The notes under the pieces are model-generated. The model was not told the DNA's origin, made no database searches, and saw nothing but the letters and a program-made list of their open reading frames with translations. 10,318 nucleotides of DNA from SZUA-252 sp035716005 (lineage in GTDB: Bacteria > Eisenbacteria > RBG-16-71-46 > SZUA-252). The position numbers and the translations under genes are program-made. The DNA is taken from positions 1 through 10,318 of the forward strand of contig DASTKG010000083.1 in assembly GCA_035716005.1 (NCBI GenBank). Reading direction: 5' to 3'. Positions 5,283-10,318 of the stretch are shown here, one piece after another (positions within the stretch are counted from its first letter, which is position 1; each line of letters starts with the position of its first letter).

Positions 5283-5586
5283 GGACATCCGGTGGATGGA
5301 GCGGGTGACCGCGGGGGATGATGACGGCTTCCCTGGCGCGAGCGGCGGCGCCGGCTGGCGCATGCGCCTCCGGCGTGAGGCGGACCTCGCGCGGTGGGAG
5401 AGCGAGGGGGGCGCGTCACCCCCGGCGCTGACGGGGCCCGAGCAGCCCCCGCTTCAGGGGCCGGCGGAGCGCCCCGAGCAGGTAGACCGTCGTCCTTCGC
5501 AGGCTCCGGGCCGCTATCCCCGCGCGCCAGACGCTCCACGCGTTGAGCAAGGCCGCGATCACCATGAGGGCCGCAATGGAGCTTGA
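5245..5586 (+). CDS. Hypothetical protein, 113 aa, with atypical overlapping tail
   Basis: ATG 5245 (or ATG 5248) follows a good AAAGGA ribosome-binding site. The first 57 or so residues (MDVKNLPPLSDEDIRWMERV, then WRMRLRREADLARWES) have the high third-position GC of their neighbours and look like a real helical, charged domain. From about 5416 on, the frame loses this bias: roughly 18 of 57 codons end in A or T, and the product becomes a Pro/Gln/Arg/His-rich low-complexity tail. That same stretch is the complete minus-strand 57-aa membrane gene at 5416-5589. The true functional protein may be only the N-terminal half, with the tail acquired by loss of an earlier stop. Function is unknown. 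Confidence 0.55.
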   Translation: MMDVKNLPPLSDEDIRWMERVTAGDDDGFPGASGGAGWRMRLRREADLARWESEGGASPPALTGPEQPPLQGPAERPEQVDRRPSQAPGRYPRAPDAPRVEQGRDHHEGRNGA

Positions 5587-5589
5587 CAT
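5416..5589 (-). CDS. 57-aa single-span membrane protein, last gene of minus operon
   Basis: ATG 5589 follows the stop of the upstream minus gene by 9 bp, with AGGA about 7 bp before the start. The product begins MSSSIAALMVIAALLNAW, giving one clear transmembrane helix (about residues 4-22), then a basic tail (RSLRR, RRPLKRG, RQRRG), so the C-terminus is predicted on the cytoplasmic side. Only about five of its codons end in A or T, a much better coding signal than the plus frame that covers the same DNA. No family is recognised. The whole gene lies antisense to the tail of the plus-strand 113-aa gene. Confidence 0.6.
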   Translation of the reverse strand: MSSSIAALMVIAALLNAWSVWRAGIAARSLRRTTVYLLGALRRPLKRGLLGPRQRRG

Positions 5590-5598
5590 TCGCCGATC

Positions 5599-6351
5599 CT
5601 ACGCCTTTCGAGCCGCCCACGCGAGGATCACCGCCGCGCCGATGTAGGTGCAGGCGCTGACCTCCCGCATCCGCTCCCACGGCGCCCACGCGTCCACCAG
5701 CACCCCGGCCGTCTGCCCGGCGGCGAGGAGATAGGCGACCCGCTCGACGGGCGAGAAGCACCGGCCGGCCCGGGACCACGCGAGGGCCGTAGCCAGCGCC
5801 CCGACGGCGAGCCGAGGGACCCGCAGGGGCCACGGCCACCAGGGCGCGAGCACGGAGCCCCAGAGGGCCAAAAGGGGGGGCGTGAGGGCGAAAGGGAGCG
5901 CGCAGAAGAACTTGACGAGCGTCACCGAATGCCTATGTTTTTCGGACAATCGGCGGCTGTCCTCGTGTAAGCGAGCGTCGTAGGAAGGGAGCGGAACCGA
6001 CCGAGAACCAGCCCCCCGCAACAAGTCCCCGTCCCCATCCGCTTGGGGCGCCGGGGCAGACGAGGGGGTCCCTCGCAAGCCGGTGGAAGTCCGGCGAGGC
6101 CTGCCAGGTTCACCCCTTGCGGGCCTCGTTCGTTCCATGCCGAAGAGCAGCGCCGCCACGGGCGCCGGCCACGCGGCGAACACCGCGACGGCGAGCCTCG
6201 GGTGCCCCCGGGCCGCGTAGCTCGCCACCGTGAGCCCCAGCATGGCGCCGAGGGCGACCGCGGCGGGGAGGAGCTCGCGGCGCCGATGGGCGGCCCACGC
6301 GCCCACGACGACGGCGCCGAGCTGAACGAGGATGAGCCCGCGCTCGGTCAC
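5599..6351 (-). CDS. Multi-pass membrane protein, 250 aa, with atypical central linker
   Basis: The GTG start at 6351 overlaps the upstream stop (GTGA). Hydrophobic segments are seen at roughly residues 4-20, 27-46 and 52-72, and again in the C-terminal half (starting at VTLVKFFCALPFALTPPLLALW, then PRLAVGALATALAW, VAYLLAAGQTAGVLV and ACTYIGAAVILAW), giving about six to seven spans. Between them, about residues 73-141 (DNA about 5930-6135) is a hydrophilic, Arg/Pro/Gly-rich linker whose codons have much lower third-position GC. So this may be one protein with an inserted cytoplasmic loop, or two small membrane genes fused across a once non-coding stretch; GTG at about 5930 could start the second. 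No family is recognised. Confidence 0.55.
   Translation of the reverse strand: MTERGLILVQLGAVVVGAWAAHRRRELLPAAVALGAMLGLTVASYAARGHPRLAVAVFAAWPAPVAALLFGMERTRPARGEPGRPRRTSTGLRGTPSSAPAPQADGDGDLLRGAGSRSVPLPSYDARLHEDSRRLSEKHRHSVTLVKFFCALPFALTPPLLALWGSVLAPWWPWPLRVPRLAVGALATALAWSRAGRCFSPVERVAYLLAAGQTAGVLVDAWAPWERMREVSACTYIGAAVILAWAARKA
5930..6135. other. Composition island with tandem hairpins inside membrane-protein gene
   Basis: Third-position GC of the minus-strand gene drops sharply here. The stretch can form adjacent hairpins: CGAGGG/CCCTCG (6061-6066 with 6070-6075), GCCGG/CCGGC (6079-6083 with 6091-6095), CGAGGCC/GGCCTCG (6095-6101 with 6122-6128, 20-nt loop) and GGACA/TGTCC (5944-5948 with 5958-5962). 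An embedded structured RNA on either strand, a small insertion or a former intergenic spacer are all possible. I do not recognise an RNA family. Confidence 0.35.
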
Positions 6352-6557
6352 GAGCCTTCGGCTTGGACCGACACGACGGCGAGCGTCACCCCGAGCCGCT
6401 CGGCTTCGGCCTGCGCTGCGGCACGCGATGCGGCGCGCCCGTCGCGATAGCCGCGCTCGTAATCCTCCGTCAGGCGCTCGGGAGCCTCGTAGGACTTCGC
6501 CCCGGCCCCGTGCGTCCACCCGCGGTGATAGGCGAAGACCTTGGCCTTGTCGCTCAT
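6348..6557 (-). CDS. 69-aa charged protein, phage-type small protein
   Basis: ATG 6557 lies 11 bp after the preceding stop, with a GAGGG ribosome-binding site; the gene ends by overlapping the membrane protein start (GTGA). The product is MSDKAKVFAYHRGWTHGAG followed by a Y-E-R-G-Y-R-D-G motif (about 34-41) and an Ala-rich amphipathic helix (RAASRAAAQAEAERLG). The spacing RGWxHGA then YxxGYxxG is, from memory, a recurring pattern in small phage proteins, but I cannot name a function. It is soluble, with no transmembrane segment. Confidence 0.65.
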   Translation of the reverse strand: MSDKAKVFAYHRGWTHGAGAKSYEAPERLTEDYERGYRDGRAASRAAAQAEAERLGVTLAVVSVQAEGS

Positions 6558-6568
6558 GGTGTACACCC

Positions 6569-6778
6569 TCACGGCGGCGGAGGCGGCGGAGGCAGCGGCC
6601 CCTCGCACCCCACGGTGATCCCCCCGCTCGGGCCGGCGTCGACCATGACCCACACGACGCGGTAGCGCTGCGGGCTCGAGCCGGTGATGCGGATGATGAG
6701 GCCCTTGTGCACGCACGTCGCGTCGGGGAGCTGCAACGTCGTGGGCGTGGTCGAGCTGAGGTAGGCGGTGACGTTCAT
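6569..6778 (-). CDS. 69-aa protein with polyproline end
   Basis: ATG 6778 overlaps the stop of the upstream gene (ATGA). The body is strand-rich (TTLQLPDATCVHKGLIIRITG, then YRVVWVMVDAG) and the last residues are a run of seven prolines after GPL, encoded by CCG/CCT repeats. The fold looks like a small beta domain, resembling a head-decoration or trimerising domain only in general character; I recognise no family. The polyproline end could slow ribosomes at the end of the gene, or be a flexible tether. Confidence 0.6.
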   Translation of the reverse strand: MNVTAYLSSTTPTTLQLPDATCVHKGLIIRITGSSPQRYRVVWVMVDAGPSGGITVGCEGPLPPPPPPP

Positions 6779-7254
6779 GGCGCCGAGCCTACCACGGGCG
6801 ACGGGGCTGAGAACGCGAACGCCGCGCCGAGCACTTCCTCGAACGCCGACGCGTGGCTGTCGTGCACCTCCGCGAGCAGGGCGAAGATGTTGCGCCGCGC
6901 GTGCGGTCCGCTCACGAGGACGCGCTTCCGGAGCGCGAGCGCCGCGCCGAGTTCTACCCCCGCTCCCTCGCTCTTCTCCGCGGGCGCCACGATCCACACG
7001 AGGTCGGCGGCGCGCACGCCATCGAGATCCTTGCGCGCGCTCTCTCGCGACTCGCTCTGCGACGGCGGGCGGACGTACCCTTCGTCGGTCGTCCAGTCGT
7101 GCGTGATAGCGATCCCCCGCGCGCGGAGCGCATCGAGGATCGGCCGGATGACGTTCTCCCGCTCGCCGGAACCTCCGGCCACGTACACGCGGAACCTCCG
7201 TTCGCCGCACACGCACGTGAACCGCAAGCAATACCGACACGCCGTCTCGTTCAT
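6775..7254 (-). CDS. Nucleoside 2-deoxyribosyltransferase-like protein with N-terminal cysteine cluster, 159 aa
   Basis: The core (residues 22-140) has the flavodoxin-like layout of the nucleoside deoxyribosyltransferase superfamily: strand FRVYVAGG (21-28), helix ENVIRPILDALRARG, D78-G-V-R-A-A-D84 followed by strand LVWIVAP, then G97-A-G-V-E101-L-G103 helix and RVLVSG strand. The GxGxE-x-G helix carries the glutamate expected as nucleophile, and D84 matches the acidic residue after the domain's third strand. The enzymes cleave or transfer the N-glycosidic bond of nucleosides or nucleotides; relatives include NAD- or nucleotide-processing effectors. Unusually, C6, C9, C14 and C16 form a CxxC-x4-CxC cluster before the core, possibly a zinc site. 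Both ends overlap neighbours by ATGA. The substrate is unknown. Confidence 0.65.
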   Translation of the reverse strand: MNETACRYCLRFTCVCGERRFRVYVAGGSGERENVIRPILDALRARGIAITHDWTTDEGYVRPPSQSESRESARKDLDGVRAADLVWIVAPAEKSEGAGVELGAALALRKRVLVSGPHARRNIFALLAEVHDSHASAFEEVLGAAFAFSAPSPVVGSAP

Positions 7255-7355
7255 GCGCCCGCCTTCCTCCGCGCGTTCACGTAGAAGACCGCCGTGAGCA
7301 CGAGGCCCGCCGGCAGGATCAGGAACGCGTACCACGTCGAGCTCGACCATTTCAT
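7251..7355 (-). CDS. 34-aa single-span membrane peptide
   Basis: ATG 7355 overlaps the stop of the upstream gene, and its own stop overlaps the next start (ATGA at both junctions). The peptide has one hydrophobic helix (about residues 8-26, WYAFLILPAGLVLTAVFYV) and a short basic end (NARRKAGA), so it is a likely inner-membrane peptide with its C-terminus in the cytoplasm. No family is recognised. The precise overlaps and high third-position GC support it despite its size. It has the same architecture as the 40-aa peptide of the plus operon (1302-1424), but no obvious sequence identity. Confidence 0.6.
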   Translation of the reverse strand: MKWSSSTWYAFLILPAGLVLTAVFYVNARRKAGA

Positions 7356-7654
7356 CGCGCTGCCTCCTCGGGGTGTACACCCTGTGCTTTCCGCGGGCCC
7401 GAGAGCATGATCGCCCACTTGACCGCCGTGTGCTCCGCCCACCCGTTCAGCTTCTCCGGCGCCGACGCGCGCCCGTAGAGGGCCACGAAGGCGCGCTTGA
7501 CCGGCTCGGGCGCCTTCTTCCACTCAGGCCGCATCACCTCGCGCTCGGCCATCGAGCGGAGCCGCTCATCCGCGGCCCTCCGATCGTCAACAGGACGACC
7601 CGTCGCGATGCGTGCGAAGCCCAGCCCTTCGACGTACGGCTTTACGCGGCTCAC
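7352..7654 (-). CDS. Hypothetical protein, 100 aa
   Basis: The GTG start at 7654 overlaps the stop of the AAA+ gene (GTGA), and the stop overlaps the membrane peptide start. The protein is basic and helical: RRAADERLRSMAEREVM (about 25-41), then PEWKKAPEPVKRAFVALYGRAS, then EKLNGWAEHTAVKWAIMLSG. It has a compact globular look with several tryptophans and no metal or nucleotide motif. Position directly after the replication ATPase suggests a partner, such as a loader or accessory factor, but that is inference; no family is recognised. Confidence 0.65.
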   Translation of the reverse strand: MSRVKPYVEGLGFARIATGRPVDDRRAADERLRSMAEREVMRPEWKKAPEPVKRAFVALYGRASAPEKLNGWAEHTAVKWAIMLSGPRKAQGVHPEEAAR

Positions 7655-9366
7655 GGTGTCACCGCGATCCCGAGCTGAGCTTGCAGCTCCTGGTAGGGGG
7701 TGAGCTTCGCCGCCACGTGCTCGACGCGCCAGCGCTTCACTCCCCCGTGCCCGGGATCGCTCACGAGGCGCGCGCCGGAGATGACGCGCCCTTTCCCGAG
7801 CGTGCGCAGACGATCCCCGAGCCGCTTCGGATCCGGCGCAAGACCCTGTTTCGGCGGGGCGAGCGACTCGAGCGCCTCGCGAAAATCCTCCCACCCGTCA
7901 GGTGCTGCGTCCGCCGGGCGTGCTTTCCCGTTCTGGTAGAGGCGCCCCACGATGTCGCGCACCGTCATCCCCTTGCGGTCTTCGTCGAGCCGCGCGAGGC
8001 CCATCAACACGCTGGCCAGCGCCGCCTTCTCGGGCTCTTCGTCGCCCGTCGCAGCGGGCCGCGAAAGCATCGGGTCCGCCCCGCCGCAGTAGACGATCGC
8101 GGGCGGGATGAGCGCCGACCACGACTCGAAGCCGCCGCCCCATGTCTTCGTCCCGACGCCCGGACGGCCGGCGACGATGAACGCGCGGAGCACGGTCAAC
8201 GCCGCGCGGAGAAGCCGCCCCCGCTCTTTCTTGATCCACCCGAGCAGGTCCGGGTGCAGGAACTCCGCGACGGGCCGGTCCTCGGGGTTCTCGAGGGGGC
8301 TCTCCACGCGCGCCACGATCACGCGCCGGGTCGAGTCACCGCGGTGCTCGATGTTGTTCCCGGTGTAGAGCACGACGGACCGCCACGCGAGCTCGGGCGT
8401 CTCGCTCCGGCCGAGCACGCGAAACGTCGTGGTATCCCGCGCCGTGAGCACGCGATCGATGGGCCCGCCGCCGAAAGGGGTCGTGAGGTTGTCGAACTTC
8501 ACGATCGCGGGCGCCGCGAGCGCGAGCGCGCCGAGCACCTTCTCAAGCTCCTCGTCCTCAACCGGGTAGCTCATGGGTGGCGGGACGCGCCCGCTGTAGA
8601 TCATCGACACGGCATCGGCCTGCAACGTCTTGCCGCTCCCGCGCGTCGACGCGTCGAAGCCGTGGCCCGGGACGCATCCAAGGATCGCGGGTCGAGCTAC
8701 GAGCGTGAGCAGCCCGGAGATCGGGACCATCCTCGAGGACTCGTCGCGGTGGGGGAAGTCCTGGAACACCTCGCGGAGCTCGCCCATCGCGCCGCGCCCT
8801 TGCTTCTCGCTCGGGGTCTCCGGCGGCGGCTCGATGTCGACGGTGGGCAGGCAGAGGTAGCCCGTGGGCGGGTCGTAGCCGCGCCCGAAGATCAGGGAGC
8901 CGTCAGGGCGAAGCCCCGGCGCTTCCAGGATGCCGGTGAGGTGCCGAATGCCAGGGTATGCACCTCGGGAGAGGAGAGCGGCGAGCACGGGGGGCGGGGG
9001 ATCGCAGCGCACCCATTCGCCGGCCCGGCCGTCCCATCGCTCCCACCGCGCCGCCTTGCTCGCGCGCTCCCACAAGGTCGGGCCCGCCATCGAGCGGACG
9101 ACGGGCGTCCCCGCAGCGATGGGTGCGCGGTCACCCTCGGCAGGCTCGGGAGCACCGACGACGTGGACGAGGCCCTGGTTGCGTTCGTAGAGGTCATCAT
9201 CCGCCGCGAGCGCGGCGAGCGACGAGACGATGGCCGGGTGGCCCTCGCCTTTTCGGACACGGATCAGCGGGCGAGGATCGGGGGGCTCGTCGGCCCCGAC
9301 GCTTCGAAGCTTCCCCCGAGGGCCCGCGCCGTTCGGAACGCCCTTCCCGGATGCCGGCGCCGCCAT
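7651..9366 (-). CDS. AAA+ replication ATPase (phage primase/helicase-type), 571 aa
   Basis: The central ATPase has a Walker A at about 240-248 (STRGSGKTL, K246-T247), a Walker B at 288-293 (IVKFDN), a sensor-1-like T335-G-N-N338 and an arginine-finger-like D344-S-T-R347-R348. The region before it (about 90-220: DPPPPVLAALLSRG, then LTGILEAPGLRPDGSLI, then G-Y-D-P-P-T-G-Y-L) and after it (HPDLLGWIKKERGRLLRAALTVLRAF, then a tail ending GGVKRWRVEH) fits the large replication proteins of phages and integrated elements that carry a primase-associated AAA+ motor. The catalytic primase half is not visible, so this is helicase/motor only or an N-terminally reduced form. ATG 9366 overlaps the HTH stop as TGATG; GTG 9369 is the alternative start. 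It would act on the element's origin, possibly the nearby repeats at 9648-9762. Confidence 0.8.
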   Translation of the reverse strand: MAAPASGKGVPNGAGPRGKLRSVGADEPPDPRPLIRVRKGEGHPAIVSSLAALAADDDLYERNQGLVHVVGAPEPAEGDRAPIAAGTPVVRSMAGPTLWERASKAARWERWDGRAGEWVRCDPPPPVLAALLSRGAYPGIRHLTGILEAPGLRPDGSLIFGRGYDPPTGYLCLPTVDIEPPPETPSEKQGRGAMGELREVFQDFPHRDESSRMVPISGLLTLVARPAILGCVPGHGFDASTRGSGKTLQADAVSMIYSGRVPPPMSYPVEDEELEKVLGALALAAPAIVKFDNLTTPFGGGPIDRVLTARDTTTFRVLGRSETPELAWRSVVLYTGNNIEHRGDSTRRVIVARVESPLENPEDRPVAEFLHPDLLGWIKKERGRLLRAALTVLRAFIVAGRPGVGTKTWGGGFESWSALIPPAIVYCGGADPMLSRPAATGDEEPEKAALASVLMGLARLDEDRKGMTVRDIVGRLYQNGKARPADAAPDGWEDFREALESLAPPKQGLAPDPKRLGDRLRTLGKGRVISGARLVSDPGHGGVKRWRVEHVAAKLTPYQELQAQLGIAVTP

Positions 9367-9590
9367 CACGCCGCCGCCCCGCTGCCAGCGCCTGCGCGCT
9401 CCCACTCCGCAGGGACCGGCCGCCCCCGCTCCCGGACGATCGCCGCCGCCGCCGCCGGGTGCCACCGACGCCACGATCGCCCCTGACGTGAACCCAATGA
9501 AATCGCGCCCTTGGCGATCCACCGATCCAGCGTCCGCGGGCTCACCCCGAGGGCCGCCGCGAGCTCCCGGAACCCGATAAAGTCTGACAT
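9366..9590 (-). CDS. Small helix-turn-helix DNA-binding protein (excisionase/MerR-like), first gene of minus operon
   Basis: This 74-aa protein has a clear HTH at residues 8-28: RELAAALGVSPRTLDRWIAKG, with the typical A-x-x-LG-V-S-x-R-T-L-x-R-W pattern of excisionase and MerR-like domains. A short basic wing-like part follows (SRQGRSWRRW), then a C-terminal block GRPVPAEW (56-63). It is homologous to the protein encoded at 399-695 on the plus strand, which has an extra middle segment. The start at ATG 9590 is fixed by that alignment; its ribosome-binding site is weak, and an inverted repeat (GTCTGAC/GTCAGAC) spans the start codon, consistent with autoregulation. It is translationally coupled to the AAA+ gene (TGATG). 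Confidence 0.8.
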   Translation of the reverse strand: MSDFIGFRELAAALGVSPRTLDRWIAKGAISLGSRQGRSWRRWHPAAAAAIVRERGRPVPAEWERAGAGSGAAA

Positions 9591-9612
9591 ACAACGCCAA
9601 ACTACGTCAGAC
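9582..9612 (-). promoter_or_regulatory. Inverted repeat over the HTH start codon, candidate operator
   Basis: GTCTGAC at 9582-9588 and GTCAGAC at 9606-9612 are exact reverse complements separated by 17 bp, covering the start codon and leader of the minus HTH gene. Related TGAC/GTCA half-sites lie at 9615-9618 and in the 9920-9949 stretch. This is a natural autoregulatory site for an HTH protein. Weak promoter-like hexamers read leftwards in the less GC-rich 9600-9640 stretch, but none is convincing. Confidence 0.45.
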
Positions 9613-9647
9613 CATGACAGAAAACAACGACAATCGACCCCCGGACA

Positions 9648-9674
9648 TGGTTGGACTGGTGGGACTGGTTGGAC
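9648..9674 (+). repeat. Three tandem 9-bp repeats, array 1
   Basis: TGGTTGGAC, TGGTGGGAC and TGGTTGGAC follow one another without gaps. The array lies 58 bp from the minus HTH start. Its reverse-oriented partner lies at 9736-9762. Iteron-like spacing suits binding of a replication initiator or operator protein. Confidence 0.7.
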
Positions 9675-9735
9675 TGTTTCCTACCCCGCGCGGGAGTTGT
9701 CAGTCGGTGACACGCACAGCCAAGGGCGGGAAGTG

Positions 9736-9762
9736 GTCCCACCATCCCCACCAGTCCCACCA
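9736..9762 (-). repeat. Three tandem 9-bp repeats, array 2, opposite orientation
   Basis: Read on the minus strand the array is TGGTGGGAC, TGGTGGGGA and TGGTGGGAC, again without gaps. A 13-bp perfect inverted repeat links the two arrays (9657-9669 with 9750-9762). The 61-bp spacer between the arrays contains the palindrome CCCGCGCGGG (9685-9694). A short open frame crosses both arrays but gives only repeat-derived residues. Confidence 0.7.
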
Positions 9763-10046
9763 CCCGAGAGGGCCAAGAGGGGGTGGAAGTTCGCCGGCTT
9801 TCGGATCCAAATAGGCACGCGCCCTCGCCCTCCGATCCGCTGGCACTGTTTCGCGCCCTCGCTCACGAGCTCGATTCGTCCTCGAGGCGCTCGCGAGGAC
9901 TTTATGCTGAGGATGGAACGTCAGCGCGTTGACTTGCGCTGTGCGTCAAGGACCCTCGGGCCGGGTCCGGGCCCTGTGAGGTCGGTGCGTCATGGGGCGC
10001 CCTTTCCTCCCGAGCTCTGCTTCCGGGTGGCCGGCGTGGTGGTGCT

Positions 10047-10070
10047 GGGGGCAAGCCGCGGATCGCGACG
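10047..10070 (+). repeat. Right-end direct repeat, copy 1
   Basis: This 24-bp stretch, five Gs then CAAG and a core CCGCGGATCGCGACG, recurs at 10292-10315 with a single mismatch (A to T). The copies are 245 bp apart. Sequence upstream of each copy also shares GGGGCGC and GAGCTC elements at different distances, pointing to an older, imperfect duplication. Confidence 0.6.
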
Positions 10071-10291
10071 CTGACCCGTGGCGGCCTTCTGGGGCGCCCG
10101 CACGGCGGAGGGCGGGGGAAGTGATGGGCGGTGGGTTCGGGTGAGCTCCCCCGGCCCTGGCCCTCGAGGGCGCCCGTGGCGGGCTGGCGTTGGCTCGACG
10201 GCCCTCAGGTGGGGGCCCGCTGGACCGGCCCGTCCTGGGGGCTCCTGGGGCCAGCGGGGGGGGCGCTCCTCGGCTCGAGCTCCCCGGGGCG

Positions 10292-10315
10292 GGGGGCATG
10301 CCGCGGATCGCGACG
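10292..10315 (+). repeat. Right-end direct repeat, copy 2
   Basis: This is the second copy of the 24-bp repeat (23 of 24 identical to 10047-10070), almost touching the end of the window. Further copies may lie outside. The core CCGCGGATCGCGACG is unchanged between copies. Confidence 0.6.
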
Positions 10316-10318
10316 GGT

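Larger units (their letters stand above)
9763..10318. other. Gene-poor right end
   Basis: No frame here has the codon bias seen in the accepted genes; open frames on both strands are low-complexity Pro/Arg/Gly. Visible elements are a TTGAC/GTCAA inverted repeat (9929-9933 with 9945-9949), the palindrome CCCTCGAGGG (10161-10170), dense G runs at 10237-10263, and a duplicated block near the edge. It could be regulatory/origin DNA or the start of a repeat-rich region continuing outside the window. Confidence 0.5.

Noticed and set aside
6079..6105. Resemblance of GCCGGTGGAAGTCCGG to the core of a cobalamin riboswitch
   Set aside because: The conserved CCCGCxACTGT and GCCAGGAGACC parts are missing, there is no downstream B12-type gene on that strand, and it lies inside an open frame.
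6104..6122. Minus-strand GTGAACCTGGCAGG resembling part of bacterial SRP RNA
   Set aside because: The required GGAAGGAAGCAGCC-type half of the apical domain is absent, so the match is short and probably accidental.
9614..9814. 66-residue frame divergent from the minus HTH gene
   Set aside because: Its sequence is dominated by the translated 9-bp repeats (VGLVGLVGL, then HHPHQSHHP) with no coding bias after them. A short leader peptide cannot be excluded.
9946..10299. 117-residue minus-strand frame and overlapping plus frames at the right end
   Set aside because: All are low-complexity Pro/Arg/Gly/His products lacking ribosome-binding sites and known motifs.
1..10318. CRISPR array, tRNA, rRNA or insertion sequence
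   Set aside because: No regular repeat-spacer array, cloverleaf, rRNA or transposase-like product was seen; the short repeats at both ends are too short and irregular for CRISPR.

Overview
The window is very GC-rich (strong G/C preference at third codon positions in every gene I accept) and is packed with short, overlapping genes that meet at ATGA, GTGA or TGATG junctions. It looks like the early/replication region of a temperate phage, phage-plasmid or related integrated element. The host is a high-GC bacterium; Myxococcota or another high-GC proteobacterial-type lineage is a guess from composition and gene style only. I see no ribosomal, tRNA, integrase, terminase or virion genes, so the element runs beyond both ends or the rest lies elsewhere.

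Layout. (1) Positions 1-398 are non-coding, less GC-rich and full of ordered DNA signals: a 14-bp inverted repeat, four 17-bp sites of the form TGTNA-N6-GTTCAC, four GATCC boxes spaced exactly 10 bp apart, and a cluster of inverted repeats. (2) Positions 399-5586 are one long plus-strand gene train: a small HTH protein, five short unknown genes, a 150-aa protein, a DUF2303 (YfdQ-type) protein, a beta-class DNA methyltransferase, an ERCC4-fold nuclease and two short unknown genes. A terminator-like hairpin separates the DUF2303 gene from the methyltransferase. (3) Positions 9590 down to 5416 are a minus-strand gene train: a second small HTH protein, a 571-aa AAA+ primase/helicase-type replication protein, a 100-aa protein, a 34-aa membrane peptide, a nucleoside deoxyribosyltransferase-like protein with an N-terminal cysteine cluster, two 69-aa proteins, a multi-pass membrane protein and a 57-aa membrane protein. 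(4) Positions 9591-10318 hold no convincing gene. They contain an inverted repeat over the HTH start, two oppositely oriented arrays of three 9-bp repeats, and G-rich repeats at the right edge.

How it fits together. Two convergent operons start from opposite ends. Each begins with a homologous small HTH protein (same N-terminus spacing, shared C-terminal block ending in PVPAEW), and each HTH gene is preceded by its own distinct set of short repeats. The simplest reading is two excisionase/regulator-like DNA-binding proteins controlling, or marking the origin for, a recombination/modification operon and a replication-helicase operon. The convergence point is unusual: the whole 57-aa minus gene lies under the tail of the last plus gene, and codon-position composition switches strand there.

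The main points to follow up are the HTH pair, the left origin/operator-like region, the right inverted iteron arrays, the tail-to-tail gene overlap and a roughly 200-bp composition island inside the membrane-protein gene.
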